A stretch of DNA of 64,000 bases, from the NCBI GenBank assembly GCA_963787375.1, contig CAWBCR010000022.1, forward strand, positions 94,071 through 158,070, read 5' to 3'. The stretch comes from CAWBCR01 sp963787375. GTDB lineage: Bacteria > Chloroflexota > Anaerolineae > Aggregatilineales > UBA3940. A model generated the notes under the pieces. It did no database searches, was not told where the DNA came from, and was given only the letters and a program-made list of their open reading frames with translations. The position numbers and the translations under genes were made by a program. Shown piece by piece: positions 33,810-42,593 of this stretch (the first letter of the stretch is position 1; every line of letters begins with the position of its first letter).

Positions 33810-35444
33810 TCAATGCAGCTCGACAACGGGCACGTTGCGCAGCACCGCTTTCTTCGTCTGCAGATCGTGGACGGTTACGCGCAGCGTGCGGTTCTGGTCC
33901 ACGTTGAACTCAACTTCCACCCGATCTTCGCCTGCTTTGCCCGGCGGGTCAAGATGGGCGACAGTGCGCGATCCGTCCTCGTCGTTGAGCGCAATCACCT
34001 CGCGCAGCTCAATCCCGCCGTCGACCAGCAGGATCGCGCGGTCGCCAAACATTACCTCGGCGACACCGCCGGCGCTCTCCTCCACCTCGCCGATCACCAG
34101 TTCAAGCGCCTCCTGCCCATCACGCGAGGCGGTCAGGATCAGCTTGACCGGCTCTTCCAGCGGATAGCGGACCCCCGCCGGGATGATCTCCTCCCACTCG
34201 TGCCGCCCGGTGATAGGGCTGAGGTGCCGGACTCCATATGAATGATACAGGAAATCGTCCAATCCCACCCCGACGGCCAACCCAAGTGCCCCGTGCGCCA
34301 CCGCCTCAAAGGGCTTGTGTTCGAAGACGCGCTCGCTGCCGAACAGTGCGCGCAGCATACGCCGCACTGAGGGTATCTGCGAGGTGCCACCCACGAGCAG
34401 CACAGCGCCAATATCCTCCGGGAAGATGCCCCGCGCCCGCGCCCCGCGCAGCACTTTGTCAACCGTCTTCTGGATGGTGCTGTAGAACTCGTGCCGGTCG
34501 AGCAGGTCTTCGAGCTGGGTGCGGGTAAACGCGGCCCGGTAGGTACGATAGGAGTCGGCGTCAAAGACACCAACCTCCGCGTTTTCGTATTCAGACAGGC
34601 GTATCTTGGCCGCCTCGACGGCCAGCTTGAGCTGCGTATAGGCATCGCCCACGTCGACGCGCTGCACGCCGTTGCGCACCAGCAACTCGTCAAGCAACCA
34701 GTGGTCGATGTCATCGCCGCCCAGCACACGCCCGGCTTTGGCCACCACACGCGCCTCGGCTTCGTCGGCAGTGACCGGGCTATAGGCTGGCTTGCCGCCT
34801 TCGATCAGCACGCCGCCGCCTTCCTCGGCAATCGGCATGCGCACCAGCGATACGTCCAGCGTCCCCCCGCCGAAATCGAAGACGAGGATCATCTCGCCTG
34901 GCGTGCGGACGTCGTAGCCAAGCGCGGCAGCCGTGCTCTCGTCGACGATCCGCAACCGCCGGATGCCGAGCCCCAGGCTGCCGGTCGCCACGCCGGTTTC
35001 GTCCCGCAGCCACTTCAGGTAGCGCTCGAAGCTCTGCACCGGCACTGTCAACACCAGTTCATCGACGCCGCCTGTTTCTTGCCCGGCTGCCGCCTTAAGA
35101 ACCGCATTCAGGAACGCCTCGCCCGCCCGCGCGTCGTCCCACTCGGCACCATCCAGCACGCGCGCCAGCGGGCGGCTGTGCGCCGCGATCCCACGTTTGA
35201 ATGAGGCGAAATAGCGCTCGTCGCCATGCACGTCGTAGCCCTCAGCGCGGACAGCCTGCCCGACTACGACCTCTTCCGTCTCGCCATTGCGCACGTACAG
35301 CAGCGATGGGATCAGTGGCAGCGCCGAGTCGGCGGCAGGTGTAGAGAGCCCCGGCAGACGGATGGTCTCCGGGGCGCTGGTGGCTTCACGCCAGACCGCG
35401 ATCACGGTGTTGGTGGTACCGAAATCAACTGAGAGTTTTCGCAT
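33810..35444 (-). CDS. Hsp70-family protein lacking the C-terminal lid
   Basis: Predicted 544 residues. The actin-like ATPase domain is complete: VDFGTTNTVIAVW (phosphate 1, residues 6-18), DESTAAALGYD (168-178), VFDFGGGTLDVSLVR (phosphate 2, 188-202) and LLVGGTSQIPSVRRML (349-364). A beta-rich substrate-binding-like region (about 400-544) ends with FNVDQNRTLRVTVHDL, but the helical lid of DnaK (which runs to about 610-640) is missing. It is thus a truncated or specialised Hsp70, not the housekeeping DnaK. No Shine-Dalgarno is visible. A GrpE-like gene lies 55 nt upstream on the same strand; no DnaJ is present. Confidence 0.92.
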   Translation of the reverse strand: MRKLSVDFGTTNTVIAVWREATSAPETIRLPGLSTPAADSALPLIPSLLYVRNGETEEVVVGQAVRAEGYDVHGDERYFASFKRGIAAHSRPLARVLDGAEWDDARAGEAFLNAVLKAAAGQETGGVDELVLTVPVQSFERYLKWLRDETGVATGSLGLGIRRLRIVDESTAAALGYDVRTPGEMILVFDFGGGTLDVSLVRMPIAEEGGGVLIEGGKPAYSPVTADEAEARVVAKAGRVLGGDDIDHWLLDELLVRNGVQRVDVGDAYTQLKLAVEAAKIRLSEYENAEVGVFDADSYRTYRAAFTRTQLEDLLDRHEFYSTIQKTVDKVLRGARARGIFPEDIGAVLLVGGTSQIPSVRRMLRALFGSERVFEHKPFEAVAHGALGLAVGVGLDDFLYHSYGVRHLSPITGRHEWEEIIPAGVRYPLEEPVKLILTASRDGQEALELVIGEVEESAGGVAEVMFGDRAILLVDGGIELREVIALNDEDGSRTVAHLDPPGKAGEDRVEVEFNVDQNRTLRVTVHDLQTKKAVLRNVPVVELH

Positions 35445-35499
35445 ACACTGGTTGTCCGGTCACGTTCAACGGTGGGATTGGCGTTGTCCCCACCGGGCC

Positions 35500-36123
35500 T
35501 TATCCCGCGCGAGTGACCTGTGCCTTGCATACAATGTCACCGTGGTAAATATAGCCTACATAGCGCACGCGGACCATGTCGTCGGGTGCGATCGCGCGCG
35601 CGCCCTGGCCTACTGGCTGGTGGCGCCGCGGATCAAAACGGGTCTGCACGCCGGCATCGCCAATTCGCTCAAAGCCAAGATCTGCCAGCATCTCATCGAG
35701 CGGGGCCAGCAGGTCGAGCACGTCGCGGGCGGCCAAATCTGCGCCGCCATCCAATGCGGCGCGCAGCGTCGGTAGCTGCGTGACGACCGGCTGCAAGCGC
35801 CGGAATAATGCCAGCCGCTCAGCCTCCGCCAAATCAACACCGGAGCGGGCCAGTCGCGCGTCAAGCGCCGCATACTCCTGTCGCAGCTTGGCAATCTGCG
35901 CATCCCGCGCGTCGATCTGATGCTGGGCGTCGTCCAAAGCGCGATCCTTCGTTGCGAGCGCGCGCCGCAGCCCACTCGCCGTTTCGGCCAGCGCATCGTA
36001 GTTGCGCCGCTTCAAGCGTGCGATCTGCCAGCGCAGGCGCAGCACGTCAACAGCGTTAAGCGCCCTCCGGGCCAGCGTGCTGAATACCTGCTGAACACGA
36101 GACGACATGGATTGTTCATTCAT
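35500..36123 (-). CDS. GrpE-like nucleotide exchange factor
   Basis: Predicted 207 residues. The N-terminal two thirds (about 10-115) are helical coiled-coil (ASGLRRALATKDRALDDAQ, IAKLRQEYAALDARLAR). The C-terminal beta region has GrpE features: GFERIGDAGVQTRFDPRRHQPV, AIAPDDMVRVRYVGYIYHGD, VCKAQVT. GrpE promotes ADP release from Hsp70; this one is divergent and is coupled to the lidless Hsp70 downstream. The ATG at 36123 overlaps the end of the small upstream gene by 8 nt; a GTG at 36150 is possible. Whether the two form a working pair is inferred from gene order. Confidence 0.82.
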   Translation of the reverse strand: MNEQSMSSRVQQVFSTLARRALNAVDVLRLRWQIARLKRRNYDALAETASGLRRALATKDRALDDAQHQIDARDAQIAKLRQEYAALDARLARSGVDLAEAERLALFRRLQPVVTQLPTLRAALDGGADLAARDVLDLLAPLDEMLADLGFERIGDAGVQTRFDPRRHQPVGQGARAIAPDDMVRVRYVGYIYHGDIVCKAQVTRAG

Positions 36124-36328
36124 GGGAAGATCGGGCGTCGGGCCGTTCACTGGTGTGATCAGGCAGATCGCAGGCTACAGGATCGTCCGGATTGAGGTGA
36201 TGGGCGATGGGCAGGGTGCCCGCCTCAAGATCGGCAAACGTCACCGAGCCGTCGGGGTTGATGAACACTTCGACCTCGACGGGCAGCAACGGTCTGTCGC
36301 GACCCTCCCGTGGATCCTGGGGCGTCAT
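36116..36328 (-). CDS. Small conserved-looking protein (70 aa), possible DUF2997 relative
   Basis: Predicted 70 residues, acidic. The segment VEVFINPDGSVTFADLEAG has the same beta-hairpin pattern as the adjacent DUF2997 protein (IEFVIKPDGTVEEKVTGV), so it may be a distant duplicate. A GGGAGTAGG stretch precedes the ATG. It overlaps the GrpE-like gene start by 8 nt, which supports translation. I know no named family or function. Confidence 0.6.
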   Translation of the reverse strand: MTPQDPREGRDRPLLPVEVEVFINPDGSVTFADLEAGTLPIAHHLNPDDPVACDLPDHTSERPDARSSHE

Positions 36329-36421
36329 GCCTGCCTACTCCCTGACCGGCACGCCGATCTTGCCAGACAGCAAGGGTGGGCGCAGCGTTTAGACAGCCTG
36401 CCGCCCACCAGAGGTAGCCTG

Positions 36422-36628
36422 CTACGAGTTCGTGGTGACCGTGTCACCTGATTGTTGCTCGCTTTTATTGTAGTACTCCGCTGTCCGCTCGCGCCTGGTG
36501 ACTTCACCCAACGCGTCTTCGACAGCGCGTGTGATCTGATCGCAGGCCGGGCCGCTGACGCCCGTCACTTTCTCCTCGACGGTGCCATCTGGCTTGATGA
36601 CGAACTCAATACGCTGATTCTCAGCCAT
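36422..36628 (-). CDS. DUF2997 family protein
   Basis: Predicted 68 residues. RIEFVIKPDGTVEEKVTGV, SGPACDQITRAVEDALGEV and TAEYY match the DUF2997 pattern, including the single conserved Cys. Such small proteins are commonly encoded next to DUF1257 (Ycf35) genes in cyanobacteria and Chloroflexi. GGGGAG lies upstream of the ATG at 36628. The function is unknown. It is 47 nt downstream of the DUF1257 gene. Confidence 0.85.
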   Translation of the reverse strand: MAENQRIEFVIKPDGTVEEKVTGVSGPACDQITRAVEDALGEVTRRERTAEYYNKSEQQSGDTVTTNS

Positions 36629-36675
36629 CCGTTTACTCCCCACCAGTACAGGTCAGCCGTTTGCCGGGCGTGATC

Positions 36676-37050
36676 TTATGCCCAGCGCTGCATCACAAGG
36701 CGGATACTGCCGTCTTTCTGGTTCACTTCTTCGGCGATCTGCCAGCCCCGCGCCTGCGCCTGTTCGCAAACGGTCAGGTAGGCGTAGCGCTGCGAAACGT
36801 CGTTGAGGAAGCGCTGGCGATCGATGTGCAGGCCCCAGAAGTCGGCGACCATCGCCAACTGCTCACCTTCACGGCGGAAGCCAATGTCATACTTGGAGCC
36901 GGTCTCCACAACCAGCTCGGCGTCGAGCTTCTGCCCGCCATATCCGTGCACGATGCCGTTCTCCACGACCTCGTAGCCAAGGTCGCCGAGCGCGCGCTTG
37001 ACGGTTTCGACATCACGTAGTTGGGTTTTGATTCTCGTAAAGTGCGACAT
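36676..37050 (-). CDS. DUF1257 (Ycf35-like) protein
   Basis: Predicted 124 residues. MSHFTRIKTQLRDVETVKRA, LGYEVVE, VHGYGGQK, DIGFRREGEQLAMVADFWG and YAYLTVCEQAQARGW are the Ycf35/DUF1257 pattern. Ycf35 is a chloroplast and cyanobacterial protein of unclear role. The ATG at 37050 has GGAGGTG upstream and is about 55 nt from a promoter-like TTGACA pair. DUF2997 follows. Cytoplasmic, no membrane segment. Confidence 0.9.
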   Translation of the reverse strand: MSHFTRIKTQLRDVETVKRALGDLGYEVVENGIVHGYGGQKLDAELVVETGSKYDIGFRREGEQLAMVADFWGLHIDRQRFLNDVSQRYAYLTVCEQAQARGWQIAEEVNQKDGSIRLVMQRWA

Positions 37051-37108
37051 TACGCACCTCCATCGATAAGATCGACCCGCAGTTCACAATAAACAGCAGC
37101 CTGCTATG

Positions 37109-37137
37109 ATTTTGGCCCGATTGTGAGTCTGTGTCAA
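37109..37137 (-). promoter_or_regulatory. Possible internal promoter before the DUF1257 gene
   Basis: On the minus strand TTGACA (37137 to 37132) and CAAAAT (37114 to 37109) are 17 nt apart. The -35 is perfect, the -10 matches four of six, and it overlaps the stop of the preceding gene. It would give a leader of about 50 nt. Confidence 0.5.
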
Positions 37138-37571
37138 GCGAGGCGCGACTGACAGAAACCCACGTATTCATCGATGATGGCCAGCGCCTGCTGAAGCTCG
37201 GCAGCCCGTAGCGGCCGCCGCCAGCGGCGGCACTGCTCCAGCTCCTCGACCGCTTCCCGCCGGTCAGCGAGGATTTCGGCCAGCGCATCCTCGTCGGTCA
37301 GCAGGCGGACCGGCTGACCGGAAAGCCGCGCCTCTTCACGTTCGCGTACCGACCGCGCCTGGATGCGCGCTCGCATCCGCCGGATGGTCAGGACACGCGG
37401 CATGTCGCCGCGCCGATGCGCTACGTGCTGCTCGGCCAGCAGATAGGCAGAGATCGACGGCCACACCTTACGCACGCCGCCAAGCATCGGCGCTTTGCTT
37501 TTGTCGTAGCCGGGCAGCTCGGGCTCGCGCCCGGTCGGTTCAAACCCGGGATCGGGCTGGCGTGGCGGCAT
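37134..37571 (-). CDS. Conserved-looking 145-residue protein, unknown function
   Basis: Predicted 145 residues. A Pro-rich N-terminus (MPPRQPDPGFEPTGREPELP) precedes a mostly helical, Arg/Glu-rich segment (VLTIRRMRARIQARSVRERE, ADRREAVEELEQCRRWRRPL). Coiled-coil and no enzyme motif. GGGGTAGGGGG precedes the ATG at 37571. It lies between the Ycf46-like ATPase (stop 69 nt upstream) and DUF1257. It could be an adaptor of the ATPase, but only the neighbourhood suggests this. Confidence 0.6.
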   Translation of the reverse strand: MPPRQPDPGFEPTGREPELPGYDKSKAPMLGGVRKVWPSISAYLLAEQHVAHRRGDMPRVLTIRRMRARIQARSVREREEARLSGQPVRLLTDEDALAEILADRREAVEELEQCRRWRRPLRAAELQQALAIIDEYVGFCQSRLA

Positions 37572-37640
37572 CCCCCTACCCCGAAACAACGTTGCCGCGC
37601 CGGCAGTGCCGCGCGGCAACAAACTCCGGACGACAGGCTC

Positions 37641-39168
37641 TCAACGCGGCAGCCCGGCGTTTCCGAACAATTGGCCCATTAGGCCGCTCTCGGCGGCGTC
37701 GGAGCTGGCCGGGCGGCAGCGCCCGCTGGCCGACCATTCCTGCAAGCGGCGGATGTGCTCCTGCGCCGTCTTACTAAGCGGCACAATCTGTGCCATCGAG
37801 CGCAGGATGTCTTCGGTGGTGAACTCGCGGCGCTGGTTGAAGGCGAAGTGCATCGCCTCGTAGATGGCCTGCTCGATCTCGGCCCCGTTGAAGCCCTCGC
37901 TCTGGAAGGCAAGCTGATCGAGGTCGAAGTCGCGTAGACGGTTGGGGCGCACTTTGGTCAGGTGCACCTCGAAGATCTCACGCCGCTCGCGCTCGCTGGG
38001 CAGGTCGATGAAGAAGATCTCGTCAAAGCGGCCTTTGCGTAGCACTTCAGCGGGCAGCGACTTCGACAGAGTTGGCCGTTGCAGCGATGAAGACCGGCAC
38101 ATCCTTCTCTTCCATCCAGGTCAGGATCGTGCCGAACACCCGCGCCGACGTGCCGGAGTCGCCGACGAACGACGAGCCAAGCCCGGCGAACGCCTTATCC
38201 AGCTCGTCAATGAACAGCACGCAGGGGGCCATCGCCTCGGCAATCTTGATCATCTCGCGGGTCTTGGCCTCGCTCTCGCCCACCAGCCCACCCATCAGCC
38301 GCCCCACGTCGAGCCGCAGCAGCGGAATCTGCCACAGGCTGGCGGTGGCTTTGGCTGAGAGCGATTTGCCGGTGCCCTGGATGCCCACCAGCAGAATTCC
38401 CTTGGGGAATGGCAGGCCATACTCGCGCGCCTCGCTGGTGAAGGCTGCCGCGCGCTGCTCCAGCCACGCCTTCAGGATGTCCAACCCGCCGACGTCCTCG
38501 ATAGTCTCCGAGGCGGGCCAGAACTCCAGCACTTCGGTGCGCCGGATCCGCTGCTTCTTCTCTTCGAGCACCAGCGGCACGGCCCGCTCGTCAATACGGC
38601 CGTAGCTGGCGATGGCACGCGCCACAGCCAGCCGGATACGGGCCACCGTCAGCCCCTGGCAGGCTTTGATCAGCGCATCGCGCCCCCCAGAAGACAGCCG
38701 CACGGTGACCTTCTCAAGCACGGCGTCAAGCTCGGCATCGATCTCTTCTGCGGTCGGCGGGCGCAGGTCCAGCACCGTGATCTCTTCGGCCAGGTCGGGT
38801 GGAATACGCAGCGTCGGCGCGACGATGATCAGCGTCTTGCGGCTGTTGCTCAGGTGGCGGGCCAGGTTGCGCAGCTTCCGCGCGACCTGGACATCTTCAA
38901 GAAAGCGATGATAGTCGCGCAGGACAAACATCGCCGGAATGTCAACCTGTGCCCGCTCGATTTCGACCAGGGCCTGCAGCGGGCTGTTCTTGGCAGCGCC
39001 GCCCTCGAAACCCTCGACGAAGTCCCAGGTATGCAGCGCGCGGAAGGGCGCGCCGCGCTCAGCGACATCGGCCATCATCTGCTCGACGCGCTCCTCTTCG
39101 GCTGTTGGCACGTAGATGATGGGGTAACTGGAGCGTATCAGGAGGTCGAGTTCCTGCTCAAAATCCAT
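37641..39168 (-). CDS. Ycf46-like AAA+ ATPase (frameshifted)
   Basis: About 508 residues. N-terminal domain (FEQELDLLIRSSYPIIYVPT, MFVLRDYHRFLEDVQVARK, RIPPDLAEEITVLDLRPPT) is typical of Ycf46-type proteins. The AAA+ module has Walker A LLVGIQGTGKSLSAK near 268, Walker B CVLFIDELDKA near 330, and the SRH/sensor region (FIAATANSVESLPAEVLRKG, then RFDEIFFIDLP). An extra base at about 38061-38063 breaks ANSVE|SLPAEV; the joined sequence is conserved. Ycf46 is studied mainly in cyanobacteria and algae; substrate unknown. AGGTG precedes the ATG at 39168. It heads the minus-strand cluster of chaperone-like genes. Confidence 0.87.
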
Positions 39169-39194
39169 ACAGCACACCTGCATCCACAGAAACA

Positions 39195-39227
39195 GTTTGA
39201 TCAATCGTACCCGGATTATACTACAAT
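39195..39227. promoter_or_regulatory. Divergent promoter region between Ycf46-like ATPase and lipoprotein genes
   Basis: On the minus strand TATAAT (39220 to 39215) faces the ATPase gene. On the plus strand TATACT (39217-39222) or TACAAT (39222-39227) with TTGATC (39197-39202) faces the lipoprotein gene. The overlapping -10 boxes suggest that the two promoters compete. The -35 elements are weak or poorly spaced. Confidence 0.4.
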
Positions 39228-39286
39228 AGGTGGGGACAACATCTACCGTCCCGCGAAGACCGGCCAGCACTCGGAGGTCCAGCTGG

Positions 39287-40132
39287 ATGCATCACAACAA
39301 GGCTAACCAACTCCTCGCCGCAGCGGCGCTTGTGCTGACCATAGCATTGGTGTCGTGTGTTGTCGACAACCGGCAGGGGCCGCAACCTGTGACACTCGAA
39401 GACACGGCGGCGGCAACTACCACACCTCCAGAGCCGGCAGCCCCCACCGATTCCAGTGGGCTGGTCACCGGACCCTGCGAGCACCTGCTGTGGCCGCTGC
39501 GCGATGGCGCGACGTGGTCCTACCGGCTGAGCACGCCATCGGAGACTATGGACCTGACGCTGACGGCATCAGTGAACAATGACGGGGCAACACTGACCGT
39601 TGACGGGCAGACTGCTGCCATGTACTGTGGCGCGGGCGCTCTGGCCGGGCTGCCGCCGCTGCCTGCCGGCGATCCTGAACTGGGCTCTGGCGTCACCGGT
39701 GTGAATCCTTCCGGCGATTATCTGCCCTCGCCGGGGACGCTGCTGCCGCTGGGCCAGATCGCGGAGTGGGACCAGCAGCTTGATGCGGGCGGAACGATCC
39801 TGCTGCCGTTCGCCGGCAGCCAGCCGCTGCCGATCACTGGCGGCAGGCTGGTGTTAGTCAACGAGACCAGCGCGCAGGAGACGATCACGGTGCCGGCAGG
39901 GGATTTCCTCGTCCTGCCGGTGCGCCAGGATGTGTTCTTCGACGTTCAGGTGACACAGCCCGATGGCTCGCAGGCTGGCATCATCATCAACGCCTCAGCG
40001 CACGCCTATTTCGCGGAAGGCGTCGGGCTGATCCGCATCAACTACGAGGGCGGCACGATCAGCTCTCAGGACGGTGCGTGGATGCTGAATGGCGGATCCA
40101 CGCTGGAGCTGACAGGCACCTCTTTGCCGTGA
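39287..40132 (+). CDS. Lipoprotein of unknown function
   Basis: Predicted 281-residue surface lipoprotein: signal segment LLAAAALVLTIALVSC with the lipid Cys at about residue 24, then a Thr/Pro/Ala linker. The mature part is beta-rich: HLLWPLRDGATWSYRLSTP, GDYLPSPGTLLPLGQIAEWD, AGDFLVLPVRQDVFFDVQVT, YFAEGVGLIRINYEGG, a pattern seen in uncharacterised envelope proteins that process or bind a secreted ligand. No family assigned. The ATG at 39287 has GGAGGTCC nine bases upstream. A plus-strand promoter lies about 60-90 nt upstream. Confidence 0.75.
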   Translation: MHHNKANQLLAAAALVLTIALVSCVVDNRQGPQPVTLEDTAAATTTPPEPAAPTDSSGLVTGPCEHLLWPLRDGATWSYRLSTPSETMDLTLTASVNNDGATLTVDGQTAAMYCGAGALAGLPPLPAGDPELGSGVTGVNPSGDYLPSPGTLLPLGQIAEWDQQLDAGGTILLPFAGSQPLPITGGRLVLVNETSAQETITVPAGDFLVLPVRQDVFFDVQVTQPDGSQAGIIINASAHAYFAEGVGLIRINYEGGTISSQDGAWMLNGGSTLELTGTSLP

Positions 40133-40180
40133 GCACAAACATCGCAGGCTGCCATTCTGGGAAAGCCGCCAACGGGGTTG

Positions 40181-40186
40181 TATAAT
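40181..40186 (+). promoter_or_regulatory. -10 element of the sucCD promoter
   Basis: Perfect TATAAT at 40181-40186, 55 nt before the sucC GTG. The -35 region (TGGGAA at 40158-40163, 17-nt spacing) is weak. Confidence 0.5.
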
Positions 40187-40240
40187 CAGAGTGTTCGAGT
40201 TTCGCAGTTTTCCCACTCACACCTATTACGAGGAGTCAAG

Positions 40241-41376
40241 GTGAAGCTCCACGAGTATCAATCAAAGTTTCGATTTGCCGATTACGGCATCCCCATCCCT
40301 CATGGCAAAGTTGCCACCACACCACAGGAAGCATTTGAAATCGCAAAGGAAATCGACGGGCCGGTCGTCGTCAAGGCGCAGGTCCTCGTCGGCGGGCGCG
40401 GGAAGGCGGGTGGCGTCAAAGTCGCCCAAACACCCGACCAGGCCGAGAAGCTGGCGAGCATCATTCTGGGCATGGACATCAAGGGGTTGACAGTCAAAAG
40501 GTGCTGATCGACCCGGCAGCAGATATCAAGAACGAGATCTACCTGGGTGTCACTACCGACCGCGCCGCGCGGCGCACCGTCATCATGGCATCCGCTGCCG
40601 GCGGCGTCGACATTGAAGAAGTAGCGGCCACCACCCCTGAAAAGATCGTCCGCGTCCACGTCGACCCGTTCCTCGGGCTGCGCGATTACCAGGCGCGTGA
40701 CATCGCCAACGCCATCGGCCTCCCGCGTGAGACCTGGAAGCAATTCATCCAGATCGCGCAAGGGCTGTACCGGTGCTACCTGGAGAGCGACGCGTCACTG
40801 GCAGAGATCAACCCGCTGATCGTAACCGGCGACGGCAAGCTGATGGCCGTCGATGGCAAGATGGTGATTGACGACAATGGGTTGTTCCGTCACCCGGAGC
40901 TGGCCGAGATGCGCGACACTGACGAAGAGGACCCTGCCGAAACCCAGGCCCGGCAGGCCGGGTTGAGCTACGTCAAGCTCGACGGCGAGATCGGGTGCAT
41001 GGTCAACGGGGCCGGGTTGGCGATGACTACCATGGACCTCACCAAGCTGTTCGGCGGATCGCCAGCGAACTTTCTTGACATTGGCGGCGGCGCACAGGCA
41101 GACAAAGTCGCGGCGGCGCTGCGCATTATCCTCGACGATCCCAACGTCAAAGCGGTGCTGTTCAATATTTTTGGCGGCATTACCCGCTGCGACGAGGTCG
41201 CGCACGGCATTCTGGCTGCGCTGGAGGAGGTCAAGACGAACGTGCCGATGGTCGTGCGGCTGGCCGGCACCAATGAAGCTGAAGGCCGCGCCATCCTGGC
41301 AGATGCGAACATGATCACGGCGACCACACTGGCCGAGGCGGCGCAGAAAGCCGTCGAAGCGGCCAAGAGCGCCTGA
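40241..41376 (+). CDS. sucC: Succinyl-CoA synthetase beta subunit (frameshifted)
   Basis: About 378 residues. The ATP-grasp subunit of succinate-CoA ligase in the TCA cycle. KLHEYQSKFRFADYGIPIP, VVVKAQVLVGGRGKAGGVK (nucleotide-binding), LAEINPLIV, KLDGEIGCMVNGAGLAMTTM and NFLDIGGGA, FNIFGGITRCDEVA (phosphate and CoA side) are conserved. One base is missing at about 40499, in GTC-AAA-AGG; restoring it joins LTVKK to VLIDPAADIKNEI. The start is GTG 40241 with GAGGAG upstream. sucD follows after 19 nt. Confidence 0.95.
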
Positions 41377-41395
41377 CGGAAAGAGAGTTCTATCT

Positions 41396-42259
41396 GTGGC
41401 AATCCTGGTCGATACGGACACGAAGTTGATTGTACAGGGCATTACGGGCCGCGAGGGCGCCTTCCACACTGAGCAGATGATCGAGTACGGCACGAAGGTC
41501 GTCGGCGGCGTGACCCCCGGCAAGGGCGGCGAATGGGTGGGCAAGGTGCCGGTATTTGACACGGTGCGCTCGGCTGCCGAAGCGACAGGCGCGAACTGCT
41601 CGATCATCTACGTCCCGGCGCGGTTTTGCGCCGACGCGATCTTCGAGGCAGCCGACGCCAACATTCCGTTGATCATATGCATTACTGAGGGCGTGCCGAT
41701 CCTCGATATGATCTCCGTGCGGGCCTTCCTCGACCAGCGTGGGGCGCGGCTGATCGGCCCCAATTGCCCCGGCCTGCTGACCCCGAACCAGGCCAAAGTG
41801 GGCATCATGCCGGGCAATATCGCCACGCCGGGTGGCATGGGCGTTGTCTCGCGCTCCGGCACTCTGACCTATGAGGTAGTCGATGCGCTGACCAAGGCTG
41901 GTATGGGCCAGTCGACGTGCGTCGGCATTGGTGGCGACCCAATCAACGGCACCAGCTTCATTGATGTGCTGGGGATGTTTGAGGACGACCCCGATACTGA
42001 GAAGATCGTAATGATCGGCGAGATCGGCGGCACAGACGAGGAGAAGGCTGCGCGCTTCATCGCCGAGAAAGTCACCAAGCCGGTTGTCGGCTTCATCGCG
42101 GGGCGCACAGCGCCCCCCGGCAAGCGCATGGGCCACGCCGGTGCGATTGTCGAGGGCGGCACTGGCACTGCTGAAGACAAGATCGCGGCGCTGGAGGCGG
42201 TTGGAGTCAAGGTAGCCGATCACCCGGGGCAAATCCCCGATCTTCTGGCGAACCTGTAG
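41396..42259 (+). CDS. sucD: Succinyl-CoA synthetase alpha subunit
   Basis: Predicted 287 residues. QGITGREGAFHTEQMIEYGT and VVGGVTPGKGGEW bind CoA; IIYVPARFCADAIFEAAD and LIGPNCPGLLTPNQAKVGIM follow. RTAPPGKRMGHAGAIVEGG contains the phosphorylated active-site His. Substrate-level phosphorylation of ADP or GDP with succinyl-CoA. GTG start 19 nt after the sucC stop. Intact. Stem-loop terminator 26 nt downstream. Confidence 0.97.
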   Translation: MAILVDTDTKLIVQGITGREGAFHTEQMIEYGTKVVGGVTPGKGGEWVGKVPVFDTVRSAAEATGANCSIIYVPARFCADAIFEAADANIPLIICITEGVPILDMISVRAFLDQRGARLIGPNCPGLLTPNQAKVGIMPGNIATPGGMGVVSRSGTLTYEVVDALTKAGMGQSTCVGIGGDPINGTSFIDVLGMFEDDPDTEKIVMIGEIGGTDEEKAARFIAEKVTKPVVGFIAGRTAPPGKRMGHAGAIVEGGTGTAEDKIAALEAVGVKVADHPGQIPDLLANL

Positions 42260-42284
42260 CCGCCAAATGGCAGGACAACAGCAC

Positions 42285-42311
42285 GGGCGCGTTCAGATGT
42301 GGAACGCGCCC
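42285..42311 (+). terminator. Terminator of sucCD
   Basis: Perfect 10-bp stem GGGCGCGTTC (42285-42294) / GAACGCGCCC (42302-42311), loop 7 nt, followed by TTTCG. It lies between sucD and the convergent small membrane protein gene. Confidence 0.75.
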
Positions 42312-42338
42312 TTTCGCGATTACGGCTGTGGGCGGATG

Positions 42339-42563
42339 TCAGGGTCGCTGCCGGGGTGGCGTCGCGTACAGATACAGCGCAACCCCCAGCACCAGCAGCA
42401 TCGAGCCTGCTGTTGTGCCGATCATCTGCTTGTAGCCAAACGCCGATGGTGCCGAGCCGATCCCGATGACGTCCGCCAGAAGCGAGACGAGGGCGATCAG
42501 CAGGCCGGCAACAGCCATGGCGATGCCAATCGCCTTGTATGGGGGCCGGTTACGTTCTGACAT
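42339..42563 (-). CDS. Small two-helix membrane protein
   Basis: Predicted 74 residues with two hydrophobic segments (AIGIAMAVAGLLIALVSLLA and GTTAGSMLLVLGVALYLYAT) and a short basic C-terminal tail. It resembles many small inner-membrane proteins; no family assigned. A GGGGGG stretch precedes the ATG at 42563. It lies 30 nt after the gene encoding the anchored Cys-rich protein, on the same strand. Confidence 0.65.
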   Translation of the reverse strand: MSERNRPPYKAIGIAMAVAGLLIALVSLLADVIGIGSAPSAFGYKQMIGTTAGSMLLVLGVALYLYATPPRQRP

Positions 42564-42593
42564 GGTCCATCCCCCCAACTGCGCTCCGGATAA

